Assembly (NCBI RefSeq): GCF_000069225.1
Contig: NC_010407.1
Coordinates: 1,612,001 to 1,676,000 of the forward strand
DNA: 64,000 bases
Source: Clavibacter sepedonicus
GTDB lineage: Bacteria; Actinomycetota; Actinomycetes; Actinomycetales; Microbacteriaceae
Reading direction: 5' to 3'
The notes beneath the pieces were generated by a model. That model saw nothing but the letters and a program-made list of their open reading frames with translations. It was not told where the DNA came from and did not search any database. The translations under genes and the position numbers were made by a program. Position 1 is the first letter of the stretch. Every line of letters begins with the position of its first letter. Of this stretch, positions 19,261-28,428 are shown piece by piece.

Positions 19261-19800
19261 TCAGAGGCGGCGGATCGTCAGCTCGTCGGTGATGTCGCCG
19301 ACCGTCGCGCCGAGCGCGGCCACGAGGGCGTCGGCGTCCACGAGGGCGGAGACGCCGTGCTCGCCTGCGCCCATGCCGATGCGCCGGCCCGCGATCCGCT
19401 CGTCCGCGTAGACGGGCAGGTCGCCGTCGGCCCCGAGCGGCGTGATGGTGCCGCGCTCGTACCCCGTCGCCTCGAGCGCCACCTCGGGCGCCGGCATCGA
19501 CAGCTTGTTGACGCCCACGAGCGCGCGCGGCTTCGACCAGCTGATCTGCCGGTCGCCCGGCACGAGCGCGATGAGCAGCGCGCCGTCGTGCCGCTTGACC
19601 ACGAGCGACTTCACGAGGTGCGACGCCTCGATCCCGAGGCCGGCCGCGGCCTCCTCGAGCGACGAGGCGTCCGGGCGGTCCACGACCTCGACGTCGATGC
19701 CGAGGCGGGCGGCGTGATCGAGCACGCGCTGGCGGCCGCGGGGGGGGGGGGCGGCGTCGTCGGATCCGGACGGGACGGGAGAGGGGGAGATGTCGGCCAT
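19261..19800 (-). CDS. ybaK: YbaK/EbsC-family aminoacyl-tRNA deacylase
   Basis: 179-aa protein of the YbaK/ProX editing family that hydrolyses mischarged Cys- or Ala-tRNA(Pro). Visible landmarks: DRPDASSLEEAAAGLGIEAS, the conserved Lys in VKSLVVKRHDG, LVPGDRQISWSKPRALVGVN and a C-terminal GATVGDITDE. Start ATG 19800. The N-terminus contains APPPRGR, coded by a run of 12 C (plus strand G, 19740-19751), which makes the reading frame prone to slippage. The DsbA-type gene is divergent, 51 bases away. Confidence 0.85.
   Translation of the reverse strand: MADISPSPVPSGSDDAAPPPRGRQRVLDHAARLGIDVEVVDRPDASSLEEAAAGLGIEASHLVKSLVVKRHDGALLIALVPGDRQISWSKPRALVGVNKLSMPAPEVALEATGYERGTITPLGADGDLPVYADERIAGRRIGMGAGEHGVSALVDADALVAALGATVGDITDELTIRRL
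19740..19751. repeat. 12-base G/C homopolymer inside ybaK
   Basis: Twelve consecutive G on the plus strand (C on the coding strand) near codon 20 of ybaK. Longest homopolymer noticed in the window. Confidence 0.9.
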
Positions 19801-19851
19801 GCTCGGGCAACGCCGCGGGAATGCCCCGCCTTCCCGACGCGTTGCCCACCC

Positions 19852-20577
19852 GTGACCGACTCCACCGCCCCCGCCCTGCCCGCCATCCGCGTCGACGTCT
19901 GGTCGGACATCGCGTGCCCGTGGTGCTACGTCGGCAAGCGCCGCTTCGAGCGCGGAGCGCGCGACTTCCAGGCCCGGACGCCCGACGCCCCGGAGATCGC
20001 GATCACCTACCGCTCGTTCGAGCTCGCCCCCGACACCCCGGTCGACTTCCAGGGCACCGAGGTCGACTTCCTCGCGGGACACAAGCGCATCCCGGCCGAC
20101 CGCGTCGCGACGATGCTCGACGACATGACCCGGCTCGCCGCCGCCGAGGGCCTCGCCTACGACTACGACGCGCTGCAGCACACCAACACGGTCCTCGCGC
20201 ACGAGCTGCTGCACCTGGCGCGCGTGCGCGGCGTGCAGCTCGAGATGGTGGAGCGGCTGCTGAAGGCGTACTTCACCGAGGGGCGTCACGTCGGCCGCGT
20301 GCCGGACCTCGTCGAGCTCGCGGTCGAGGTCGGCCTCGATGCCGACGAGGTGCGCGAGGCCCTGGAGTCGCACCGTCACCTCGACGACGTGCGCGCCGAC
20401 CAGGCGCAGGCGCTCGCCTACGGGATCCAGGGCGTTCCCTTCTTCGTGATCGACGAGCGCTTCGGCATCTCCGGTGCGCAGGACCCGTCGGTGTTCACCT
20501 CCGCGCTCGGCGAGGCCTTGGCCGCGCGCGACGGCGACACGGTCCGCGTCGTCGCGGGCGAGGAGGCGACGCGATGA
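19852..20577 (+). CDS. DsbA-family oxidoreductase (FrnE type)
   Basis: 241-aa cytosolic thioredoxin-fold protein of the FrnE/2-hydroxychromene-like DsbA group. The redox motif CPWC is at residues 22-25 in WSDIACPWCYVGKRRFERG. A helical insertion follows, and the cis-proline strand IQGVPFFVIDERFGISGAQD near 190 is typical of the family. It has no signal peptide, so probably acts in the cytoplasm in stress or polyketide-like redox steps. Start is GTG 19852. It overlaps the next small gene by four bases. Confidence 0.88.
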   Translation: MTDSTAPALPAIRVDVWSDIACPWCYVGKRRFERGARDFQARTPDAPEIAITYRSFELAPDTPVDFQGTEVDFLAGHKRIPADRVATMLDDMTRLAAAEGLAYDYDALQHTNTVLAHELLHLARVRGVQLEMVERLLKAYFTEGRHVGRVPDLVELAVEVGLDADEVREALESHRHLDDVRADQAQALAYGIQGVPFFVIDERFGISGAQDPSVFTSALGEALAARDGDTVRVVAGEEATR

Positions 20578-20792
20578 GCCCGTCACCCGCCACCGGCGCG
20601 CTGCCCGTCGCCGCGTCCCCCTTCACGATGCGCGGATCCGTCGACGCGGCCGTCTGCGAGGGCGACTCCTGCCTGGTGCCCGGCGCCTCCGCCGTCGACG
20701 CCCCGGCCGCTGATGACTCCTCCGCCGACGCGTCCGCCGCCGCCGACCTCGCGCGGGTCCGCGACGCGATCGACGCCGGTCTCGCCATCTGA
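20574..20792 (+). CDS. small hypothetical protein coupled to the DsbA gene
   Basis: 72 aa, not recognised. ATG 20574 overlaps the stop of the DsbA-family gene (ATGA), so translation is coupled. Two cysteines lie close together in AAVCEGDSCLVPG; the rest is Ala/Asp-rich and probably disordered, with a short C-terminal helix (DLARVRDAIDAGL). The paired cysteines and coupling make a redox partner of the DsbA-like protein possible, but this is inference. Confidence 0.55.
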   Translation: MSPSPATGALPVAASPFTMRGSVDAAVCEGDSCLVPGASAVDAPAADDSSADASAAADLARVRDAIDAGLAI

Positions 20793-20884
20793 CCGTCCCT
20801 CCCCAGGCGCCCGCCGCCTGGTCCCCGCGGGCATCGCGCTCCGCGTCCGCCGCCCGCCGTCCCGTCTGGGAGAATCGAGCCGTC

Positions 20885-22111
20885 ATGTCCTCTCCGACCC
20901 TCGCCCCCGTCCCCTCCGCGGCCGACGCGCCCGGCGCCCCCGCGCCCTCCGCCGAGCCCGCCCTGCGCATCGGCGGCATCCCGCTCGACATGCCCGTGGT
21001 GCTCGCGCCCATGGCCGGCATCACCAACACCGCGTTCCGGCGCCTCTGCCGCGAGTTCGGCGCCGGCCTCTACGTCAGCGAGATGATCACGAGCCGCGCC
21101 CTCGTCGAGCGCACGCCCGAGTCCATGCGGCTCATCACGCACCACCCGTCGGAGAAGGTGCGCTCCATCCAGCTCTACGGGGTGGATCCGAAGACCGTGC
21201 GCGAGGCCGTCACCATGCTCGTCGCGGAGGACCGCGCCGACCACATCGACCTCAACTTCGGCTGCCCGGTCGCCAAGGTCACGCGCAAGGGCGGGGGAGC
21301 GGCCCTGCCGTGGAAGCTCGGGCTCTTCACCGACATCGTCGAGGGCGCCGTGAAGGCGGCGGGCAACATCCCCCTCACCGTGAAGATGCGCAAGGGCATC
21401 GACGCCGACCACCTCACCTACCTCGAGGCCGGGCGCGCCGCCGAGGGCGCGGGCGTCGCCTCCATCGCGCTGCACGCGCGCACGGCCGCGGACTACTACA
21501 GCGGCCACGCCGACTGGTCGGCCATCGCGAAGCTCAAGCAGGCCATCCGGAACGTCCCCGTCCTCGGCAACGGCGACATCTGGGCCGCGGAGGACGCCAT
21601 CCGCATGATGGACGAGACCGGCGCGGACGGCGTGGTCGTCGGCCGCGGCTGCCTCGGCCGCCCGTGGCTCTTCGGCGACCTCGCCGCCGCGTTCCACGCT
21701 CGCGCCGCCGGCCTCGATCCTGCGGACACGCCCCGCGCCCACCCTTCGCAGGGCCAGGTCGCCGACACCTTCCGCCGCCACGTCGAGCTCCTCACCGAGT
21801 TCTTCGAGAGCGAGGAGCGGGGCTGCCGCGACGCACGCAAGCACGTGGCCTGGTACTTCAAGGGCTATCCGGTCGGCGGGGACCTGCGGGCAGCGCTCGC
21901 CTCCGCGTCCTCGCTCGCGGAGATCGACGGCCTGCTCGCCACGCTCGACCGCGACCAGCCGTACCCGGGTGCGGGCGCCGAGGGCGCGCGCGGCCGCCAG
22001 GGCAGCATGAAGCGCACGGCGCTGCCCGACCGGTGGCTCGAGAGCCGCGACATCGACGCGCAGGATGCGATGGAGATCGCGGACGGGGAGATCCACAACA
22101 GTGGCGGCTGA
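20885..22111 (+). CDS. dusB: tRNA-dihydrouridine synthase
   Basis: 408-aa FMN enzyme reducing uridine to dihydrouridine in tRNA D-loops. The TIM barrel begins VVLAPMAGITNTAFRRLCRE. The catalytic Cys is in LNFGCPVAKVTRKGGGAAL near residue 127. Then KMRKGIDADH, LHARTAADYYSGHADW, VLGNGDIW and VGRGCLGRPWLF follow as the phosphate-binding loops. The C-terminal helical tRNA-binding domain has KHVAWYFKGYPVGGD. The family name in actinobacteria is usually dusB. The stop overlaps the region upstream of dgt, so the two are probably one operon. Confidence 0.93.
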   Translation: MSSPTLAPVPSAADAPGAPAPSAEPALRIGGIPLDMPVVLAPMAGITNTAFRRLCREFGAGLYVSEMITSRALVERTPESMRLITHHPSEKVRSIQLYGVDPKTVREAVTMLVAEDRADHIDLNFGCPVAKVTRKGGGAALPWKLGLFTDIVEGAVKAAGNIPLTVKMRKGIDADHLTYLEAGRAAEGAGVASIALHARTAADYYSGHADWSAIAKLKQAIRNVPVLGNGDIWAAEDAIRMMDETGADGVVVGRGCLGRPWLFGDLAAAFHARAAGLDPADTPRAHPSQGQVADTFRRHVELLTEFFESEERGCRDARKHVAWYFKGYPVGGDLRAALASASSLAEIDGLLATLDRDQPYPGAGAEGARGRQGSMKRTALPDRWLESRDIDAQDAMEIADGEIHNSGG

Positions 22112-22115
22112 GGGC

Positions 22116-23375
22116 ATGACGACGAGGTCCACGTACAGCGAGACCGACGCCGAGCGCTGGTACCCGGAGCAGCACTCGTCCCGTCGCAGCGACTTCGCGC
22201 GCGACCGCGCCCGCCTCCTGCACTCCAGCGCGCTCCGGCGCCTGGCCGCGAAGACCCAGGTGCTGAGCCCCATGGCCGGCCTCGACTTCGCGCGCAACCG
22301 CCTCACCCACTCCCTCGAGGTGGCGCAGGTGGGCCGCGAGCTCGCCTCGAGCCTCGACCTCGATCCCGACGTGGTCGACACCGCGTGCCTCGCCCACGAC
22401 ATCGGGCACCCGCCGTTCGGCCACAACGGCGAGCGGGCGCTCAACGACTGGGCGTCCGACATCGGCGGCTTCGAGGGCAACGCGCAGACGCTGCGCCTGC
22501 TCACGCGGCTCGAGCCCAAGGTCATCGGGCCGGAGGCCCGGCCCTACGGCCTCAACCTCACGCGCGCGAGCCTCGACGCGAGCTGCAAGTACCCGTGGCC
22601 GAGCTCGCAGTCGGTGCCCGACCCCTCGGGCCGCGGCAAGTTCGGCTTCTACGACGACGACGTGGCCGCGTTCGAGTGGCTGCGCGAGGGCGCGCCCGCC
22701 GGCCGCAAGTGCATCGAGGCCGAGGTCATGGACCTCAGCGACGACATCGCCTACTCGGTGCACGACTTCGAGGACGCCATCGTCGGCGGCTACGTCGACG
22801 TGCGCGCGCTCGGCGCCCGGGTCGACCACGAGGAGCTCGTCGACTCGATGGTCGCGTGGATCGGCGGCGCGCACTCGCACGAGGAGCTCATCCAGGCCTT
22901 CGACCGCCTCGACTCCCTCGACGTCTGGGTGGACGAGTACGACGGCGGCCGCGGCGCGCAGGCCGCGCTGAAGGACCTCACGAGCCAGCTCATCGGCCGG
23001 TTCGCGGGTGCCGCCACGCAGCTCACGCGCGCCACGCACACCGACCGCAGCCTCATCCGCTTCGGCGCGCACGTGGTGGTGCCCCGGGCGATCCAGGCGG
23101 AGATCGCCGTGCTGAAGGGCATCGTGGCCGCGTTCGTGATGTCGAAGAACACGCGCCAGCCCATCTACGCCCGCCAGCGCGAGGTGCTCGCGGGCCTCGC
23201 CGACGCGTTGCACGCGCGCGGCGCCGACGAGCTCGACCCCGGCTTCGCGGGCGACTGGCGCGAGGCCGCGGACGACGGGGCGCGCAAGCGCGTCATCGTC
23301 GACCAGGTCGCCAGCCTCACCGACCAGTCGGCCATCTCCTGGTACGAGCGCCTGTGCGCCCGGCCCGTCTTCTGA
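22116..23375 (+). CDS. dgt: deoxyguanosinetriphosphate triphosphohydrolase (dGTPase)
   Basis: HD-domain dNTPase of about 419 aa, hydrolysing dGTP to deoxyguanosine and triphosphate. Metal-binding HD residues appear in NRLTHSLEVAQVGRELA, CLAHDIGHPPFGHNGERALND and MDLSDDIAYSVHDFEDAI. The N-terminal SSRRSDFARDRARLLHSSAL is conserved in the family. ATG 22116 with upstream GAGGG is chosen; GTG 22101 inside dusB is an alternative. Located between dusB and dnaG, a common actinobacterial order. Confidence 0.93.
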   Translation: MTTRSTYSETDAERWYPEQHSSRRSDFARDRARLLHSSALRRLAAKTQVLSPMAGLDFARNRLTHSLEVAQVGRELASSLDLDPDVVDTACLAHDIGHPPFGHNGERALNDWASDIGGFEGNAQTLRLLTRLEPKVIGPEARPYGLNLTRASLDASCKYPWPSSQSVPDPSGRGKFGFYDDDVAAFEWLREGAPAGRKCIEAEVMDLSDDIAYSVHDFEDAIVGGYVDVRALGARVDHEELVDSMVAWIGGAHSHEELIQAFDRLDSLDVWVDEYDGGRGAQAALKDLTSQLIGRFAGAATQLTRATHTDRSLIRFGAHVVVPRAIQAEIAVLKGIVAAFVMSKNTRQPIYARQREVLAGLADALHARGADELDPGFAGDWREAADDGARKRVIVDQVASLTDQSAISWYERLCARPVF

Positions 23376-23427
23376 TGCCGGCTCGGCTGATGCCCGCAGG
23401 GCCGCGGCTCGCCGCGGACGCCGGTCG

Positions 23428-23433
23428 TAGGAT
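23428..23433 (+). promoter_or_regulatory. -10 element TAGGAT, leaderless start for dnaG
   Basis: TANNNT six bases before ATG 23440. Confidence 0.5.
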
Positions 23434-23439
23434 GAGCCG

Positions 23440-25332
23440 ATGGCCCTGATCCGCAAGAACGACATCGACGAGGTCCGCTCCCGGGTCAACCTGGGCGACG
23501 TGGTGGGGGAGTACGTCACCCTCAAGTCCGCCGGCGTCGGATCGCTCAAGGGCCTCTGCCCCTTCCACGACGAGCGCACCCCGAGCTTCCACGTGCGGCC
23601 GCAGGTCGGCTTCTACCACTGCTTCGGCTGCGGCGAGGGCGGCGACGTCTACACGTTCCTGCAGCACATGGACCACGTGACCTTCGCCGAGGCCGTGGAG
23701 CGCATGGCGCAGCGCATCGGCTACCAGCTCCATTACGAGGACGGACAGGCGGCCACGGACCAGGGCAACCGGTCGCGCCTGCTCGGCGCGAACGAGGCGG
23801 CCGCGGAGTTCTTCGTGGAGCAGCTCGGATCCGAGGAGGCGGAGATCGGCCGCACCTTCCTCGGGGAGCGCGGCTTCGACCAGGGCGCCGCGCAGCGCTT
23901 CGGCGTCGGCTTTGCCCCGCAGAGCTGGGACGCGCTCTCCTCGCACCTCAAGGCCAAGGGCTACGCGGAGGCCGAGCTCGTGACCGCCGGTCTCCTCAGC
24001 CAGGGCGACCGCGGCGCGTACGACCGGTTCCGCGGTCGGCTGGTCTGGCCCATCCGCGACCTCACGGGCGCCACCGTCGGTTTCGGCGCGCGGCGCCTCC
24101 GCGAGGACGACAAGGGCCCCAAGTACCTCAACACCCCCGAGACGCCCGTCTACCACAAAAGCTCCGTGCTCTACGGGCTCGACCTCGCCAAGCGCGACGT
24201 GAGCCGCGGCCGGCAGGTCGTGGTGGTCGAGGGCTACACCGACGTCATGGCGTGCCACCTAGCGGGGATCACCACGGCGGTCGCCACGTGCGGCACGTCG
24301 TTCGGCGTCGACCACATCAAGGTGCTCCGCCGCGTGCTCGGCGACGACAGTGGCCTCGGCGAGGTCGTCTTCACCTTCGACCCCGACGCCGCAGGCCAGA
24401 AGGCCGCCATGCGCGCGTTCTCGGAGGAGCGGCGCTTCGCCGCGCAGACGTATGTCGCGGTCGGGCCCGAGGGCCTGGATCCGTGCGACCTCCGCCTCAC
24501 GCGCGGCGACGACGCCGTACGCCGGATGATCCAGGGCAAGAAGCCCATGTTCGAGTTCGCGATCAAGCAGATCCTCGCCGACCACGACCTCGAGACCGTC
24601 GAGGGCCGGGTCGCCGCGCTCCGGGCAGCCGCGCCCGTGGTCGCCGACATCCGCGACCCGTCGCTCCGCCCGGGCTATGCGCGCGAGCTCGCCGGGTGGC
24701 TCGGCATGGACCTCACCGAGGTCGGCCGCGCCGTCCAGACCGCGGGCCGCAGCATGCCCGCCGACGGCGCCGACCGGTCGGGCGGCGCGCCGCAGGGCCG
24801 TCACGCGCAGGGCGGGCACGGCCCGGACGACGACGGCGCAGGCGACGCGTCCCGCTCCATGTCGCTCATGGACCTGCCGACCGACCTCGCGACCCGCCTC
24901 GAGCGCGACGCCCTCATGGCGATGCTGCAGCACCCCGAGCTCGTGGGGAACGACCTCGTCATGCGCGCCGCGCAGGTGACCTTCGTCAACGAGAGCCTCG
25001 CGGTCGTCCGCGACGGCGTCATCGGGAGCATGGACGCCCTCGGCGGCGCCGACTGGCTCTCGCGCGTGGCCCTCGAGGTGCCGGAGTCGTTCGCGACGCT
25101 CGTCAAGCAGCTCGGCGTCGCACCGCTGCCGAACCGCGGCGACGCCGACAAGCTGGCCGTCTACGTGAAGGGCGTCACGGCCGAGCTCGTCGGGCGCGAC
25201 CTGCTGCGGCGCAAGGCCGACCTCATCGGCCGGCTGCAGCGCACGGACGCGACGCACGAGCGCGAGCGGTACCAGGAGATCCAGCGCGAGCTCATGCAGG
25301 TCGAGGCCGAACGCCGCGCGCTCCGCGAATAG
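23440..25332 (+). CDS. dnaG: DNA primase
   Basis: 630-aa bacterial primase making RNA primers for replication. The CHC2 zinc ribbon has Cys40, His43, Cys61 and Cys64 (LCPFHDERTPSFHV and YHCFGCGEGGD). The TOPRIM core shows VVVVEGYTDVMA near residue 260 and FTFDPDAAGQKAAMR near 312. A disordered linker rich in Gly/Asp/His lies near 445-470 and precedes the C-terminal DnaB-interaction domain. Essential gene, intact. It lies inside the 26-kb interval bracketed by the two IS copies, which argues that the interval is not dispensable. Confidence 0.97.
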   Translation: MALIRKNDIDEVRSRVNLGDVVGEYVTLKSAGVGSLKGLCPFHDERTPSFHVRPQVGFYHCFGCGEGGDVYTFLQHMDHVTFAEAVERMAQRIGYQLHYEDGQAATDQGNRSRLLGANEAAAEFFVEQLGSEEAEIGRTFLGERGFDQGAAQRFGVGFAPQSWDALSSHLKAKGYAEAELVTAGLLSQGDRGAYDRFRGRLVWPIRDLTGATVGFGARRLREDDKGPKYLNTPETPVYHKSSVLYGLDLAKRDVSRGRQVVVVEGYTDVMACHLAGITTAVATCGTSFGVDHIKVLRRVLGDDSGLGEVVFTFDPDAAGQKAAMRAFSEERRFAAQTYVAVGPEGLDPCDLRLTRGDDAVRRMIQGKKPMFEFAIKQILADHDLETVEGRVAALRAAAPVVADIRDPSLRPGYARELAGWLGMDLTEVGRAVQTAGRSMPADGADRSGGAPQGRHAQGGHGPDDDGAGDASRSMSLMDLPTDLATRLERDALMAMLQHPELVGNDLVMRAAQVTFVNESLAVVRDGVIGSMDALGGADWLSRVALEVPESFATLVKQLGVAPLPNRGDADKLAVYVKGVTAELVGRDLLRRKADLIGRLQRTDATHERERYQEIQRELMQVEAERRALRE

Positions 25333-25358
25333 GCGCGATCCGTCCGCGTGGACCGCGT

Positions 25359-25381
25359 CCCACGACGGATCCCGTCGCGCG
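25359..25381 (+). terminator. hairpin after dnaG
   Basis: CCCACGACGG (25359-25368) pairs with CCGTCGCGGG (25372-25381), one A-C mismatch, loop ATC. No clear U-run. Confidence 0.4.
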
Positions 25382-25530
25382 GGCCATGTTGCATTCGTGT
25401 GAAGAAGCGTCTCCGCGCGTCCCCGGGGTCGGGGCTGCTGTTTCCCGTGTGTTAGAAATCATGCACAGCACAGCGTCCGTGTCTCACCCGTCGCGGGCGC
25501 GATCCCCTTCATGAAAGAGGCACTCGGAAC

Positions 25531-27186
25531 ATGACGTCCGCATTCTCCCGGCGCTCACGCGTCCTGCTCGCCACGGCCGGGTTCTCCGCCGCGGCCCTCG
25601 TCCTCGCCGGCTGCTCCGGCGGATCCGGCGACCCGCTCGCCGAGGACGGCGCCTCAGGCGGCGGTTCCATCGTCGTCGGCACGACCGACAAGGTCCTCTC
25701 GCTCGACCCCGCCGGCTCCTACGACAACGGCTCGTTCGCGGTGCAGAACCAGGTCTACCCCTTCCTGTTCAACAGCCCGTACGGCAGCCCGGACGTCGAG
25801 CCCGACCTCGCCGTCTCCGGCGAGTACACCTCGCCGAACGAGTTCACGGTCGAGCTGAAGCCCGACCTGAAGTTCGCGAACGGCCACGCGCTCACCGCGA
25901 GCGACGTCAAGTACACGTTCGACCGCATCGCGACCATCGCGGCCAACGGCGCCGACAACGGCAACGGCCCGTCGTCGCTGCTCGCGAACGTCGAGTCCGT
26001 CGCCGCGCCGGACGACACCACCGTCGTCTTCACGCTGAAGACCGCGAACGACCAGACGTTCGAGCAGGTGCTCTCCAGCCCCGCCGGCCCCATCGTCGAC
26101 GAGGAGGTTTTCCCGGCCGACAAGCTCGCCGACCCGGCCGACATCGTCGCGGCGAACGCCTTCGCGGGCCAGTACGTCATCACCGACTTCCAGCTCAACC
26201 AGCTCGTCGCGTACGCGCCCAACGCCGACTACCAGGGCGTCCTGCCGAAGCCCGCGAACGGCGGCGTGACCGCGCGCTACTACGCGGACGAGACCACGAT
26301 GAAGCTCGCCGTGCAGAACGGCGAGATCGACGTCGTGGGCCGCTCGCTCGGCGCGACCGACATCGCGGACCTCAAGAAGGACGACTCCGTCCAGGTCATC
26401 GACGGCCCCGGCGGCGAGATCCGCTACATCACGTTCAACCTGAACACGCAGCCCTTCGGCAAGACGACGGGCGAGGCCGACGAGGCCAAGGCCCTCGCCG
26501 TGCGCACGGCCGCGGCCGACCTCGTCGACCGCGAGGAGCTGTCGACCCAGGTCTACAACGGCACCTACACGCCGCTCTACTCCTACGTGGCCGACGGCCT
26601 CTCCGGCGCCAACGAGGCGCTCAAGGGCGTCTACGGCGACGGGAACGGCGGGCCGGACGCGGACAAGGCCGCGAAGGCCCTGTCCGATGCGGGCGTGCAG
26701 ACGCCCGTCGCGCTGCAGCTCCAGTTCAACCCGGACCACTACGGCGCAGGATCGGACGACGAGTACGCGCTCATCAAGCAGCAGCTCGAGGCGACCGGCC
26801 TGTTCCAGGTCAACCTGCAGTCCACGATCTGGGACCAGTACAGCAAGGCCCGCGTCAACGACGAGTACCCGGCGTACCAGCTCGGCTGGTTCCCCGACTG
26901 CTCGGACGCGGACAACTACCTGACGCCGTTCTTCTCCCCGCAGTCCTTCGTGAAGAACCACTACGACAACCCCACCGTGACGGACCTCATCACGCAGCAG
27001 CTGTCGGAGGCGGACTCCACGAAGCGCGCCGAGCTCATCGGCCAGATCCAGGACGACGTCGCCGCCGACCTGCCGACCCTGCCCCTGCTCCAGGGCTCGC
27101 AGGTCGCGGTGGCCGGCAAGGACGTGAAGGGCGTGACGCTCGACGCCTCCTTCAAGTTCCGCTACGCACCGATCACCAAGGGCTAG
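25531..27186 (+). CDS. ABC transporter substrate-binding lipoprotein (OppA/DppA family)
   Basis: 551-aa extracytoplasmic peptide/nickel-type binding protein (SBP family 5). Signal peptide with lipobox LVLAGC, Cys28. Landmarks: LTASDVKYTFDRIATIA near residue 128, AFAGQYVITDFQLNQLVAYAP, GPGGEIRYITFNLNTQPFG near 290, AVRTAAADLVDREELSTQVY. Start ATG 25531 with AAAGAGG (25514-25520) ten bases upstream. A promoter is likely around 25440-25465 (TTAGAA). A strong hairpin follows, separating it from the permease genes and probably giving excess binding protein. The ligand is not evident. Confidence 0.92.
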   Translation: MTSAFSRRSRVLLATAGFSAAALVLAGCSGGSGDPLAEDGASGGGSIVVGTTDKVLSLDPAGSYDNGSFAVQNQVYPFLFNSPYGSPDVEPDLAVSGEYTSPNEFTVELKPDLKFANGHALTASDVKYTFDRIATIAANGADNGNGPSSLLANVESVAAPDDTTVVFTLKTANDQTFEQVLSSPAGPIVDEEVFPADKLADPADIVAANAFAGQYVITDFQLNQLVAYAPNADYQGVLPKPANGGVTARYYADETTMKLAVQNGEIDVVGRSLGATDIADLKKDDSVQVIDGPGGEIRYITFNLNTQPFGKTTGEADEAKALAVRTAAADLVDREELSTQVYNGTYTPLYSYVADGLSGANEALKGVYGDGNGGPDADKAAKALSDAGVQTPVALQLQFNPDHYGAGSDDEYALIKQQLEATGLFQVNLQSTIWDQYSKARVNDEYPAYQLGWFPDCSDADNYLTPFFSPQSFVKNHYDNPTVTDLITQQLSEADSTKRAELIGQIQDDVAADLPTLPLLQGSQVAVAGKDVKGVTLDASFKFRYAPITKG

Positions 27187-27227
27187 CCGGCCCGACGGAG
27201 GCCGTCTCCTAGGCTGAAGGCCTCCTC

Positions 27228-27263
27228 GGATGGGGCGTCCCGCTGCGGCGGGACGCCCCATCC
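27228..27263 (+). terminator. strong hairpin between the binding-protein and permease genes
   Basis: Perfect 16-bp stem GGATGGGGCGTCCCGC (27228-27243) with GCGGGACGCCCCATCC (27248-27263), loop TGCG. Probably a partial terminator. Confidence 0.75.
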
Positions 27264-27332
27264 CCATGCCGCCCCGTGTGGCATCCCGACCCGGCGCACC
27301 ACCCGCACGACGACCCGAAAGGCACCACTTCC

Positions 27333-28427
27333 GTGACCGTCATCCCGGACGCGATCCCCGCGTCCGCGCCCCCCGGGGCGCAGCAGCCCAAGGCCCGGAA
27401 GCAGGGGATCGGGCTCGGCCAGTACATCCTCATCCGCGCCGTGCTCATCATCCCGACCGTGTTCATCCTCGTGACGCTGGTGTTCTTCCTCATGCGCATC
27501 GTGGGCGACCCGATCTCCGCCGCCGTGGGCGACCGCCTCACGCCCGAGCAGCTGCAGGAGCGCCTCGCGACCGCCGGGTTCGACCGGCCGATCATCGTGC
27601 AGTACCTCGAGTACCTCGGCCAGATCGCGACGGGGAACTTCGGCCGCTCGCTCACCGACAACCGGCTCATCAGCGAGGTGCTGCTGCAGTACGGCTCGGC
27701 CACGCTCGAGCTCGTCATCTACTCGCTGATCGTGGCTTTCCTCATCGGCATCCCGCTCGGCCTCGTGGCCGCCTACTACAAGGACCGCACGCCCGACGCC
27801 GTGCTGCGGATCCTCGCGATCCTCGCCTACGCCACGCCCGTCTTCTTCGCGGGCCTGCTCCTCAAGCTCGTGTTCTCGGTCTGGCTCGGGATCCTCCCGC
27901 TGTCCGGCCGTGCGGACACGCGCGTCGAGGTGGCCCTCGGCCGGCTGGAGAACCCGACCGGCATCTACCTGATCGACGCGCTCCGCCTCGGCAGCCCCAC
28001 CGCCGTCAGCGACGTGCTCGAGCACGCGGTGCTGCCGGCGCTCGCGCTGGGGCTCCTCACCGCGGGCATCTTCCTGCGGCTCGTGCGCACCAACGTCATC
28101 TCGACGCTCGGCACCGAGTACGTGGACGCGGCGCGCTCGCGCGGCGTCGGCGAGTTCCGGCTCACGACCCGGCACGCGCTGAAGCCCGCCCTCATCCCGA
28201 TCATCACGGTCGTGGGCCTGCAGATCGCCGTCATGCTCGGCGGCGCGGTGCTCACGGAGACCACGTTCGAGTGGCGGGGCCTCGGCTTTCAGCTCGCGCA
28301 GTACCTCGCGGCGCGCGACTTCGTCGCCGTGCAGGGGATCGTGGCGCTGCTGGCCGTGATCGTGGCCGTGACCAACTTCATCGTCGACGTCGTCGCGGCG
28401 CTCATCGATCCGCGAGTGAGGTACTGA
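27333..28427 (+). CDS. ABC transporter permease (DppB/OppB type)
   Basis: 364-aa inner-membrane permease. After a 30-residue cytosolic tail comes the first helix (YILIRAVLIIPTVFILVTLV), the periplasmic loop (VQYLEYLGQIATGNFGRSL), and the BPD_transp_1 core with the EAA coupling loop EYVDAARSRGVGEFRLTTRH near residue 265. It ends in ALIDPRVRY. GTG 27333 is chosen because CGAAAGG lies ten bases upstream and the preceding residues are His/Pro-rich noise. It pairs with the DppC-type permease one base downstream. Confidence 0.92.
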   Translation: MTVIPDAIPASAPPGAQQPKARKQGIGLGQYILIRAVLIIPTVFILVTLVFFLMRIVGDPISAAVGDRLTPEQLQERLATAGFDRPIIVQYLEYLGQIATGNFGRSLTDNRLISEVLLQYGSATLELVIYSLIVAFLIGIPLGLVAAYYKDRTPDAVLRILAILAYATPVFFAGLLLKLVFSVWLGILPLSGRADTRVEVALGRLENPTGIYLIDALRLGSPTAVSDVLEHAVLPALALGLLTAGIFLRLVRTNVISTLGTEYVDAARSRGVGEFRLTTRHALKPALIPIITVVGLQIAVMLGGAVLTETTFEWRGLGFQLAQYLAARDFVAVQGIVALLAVIVAVTNFIVDVVAALIDPRVRY

Positions 28428-28428
28428 C

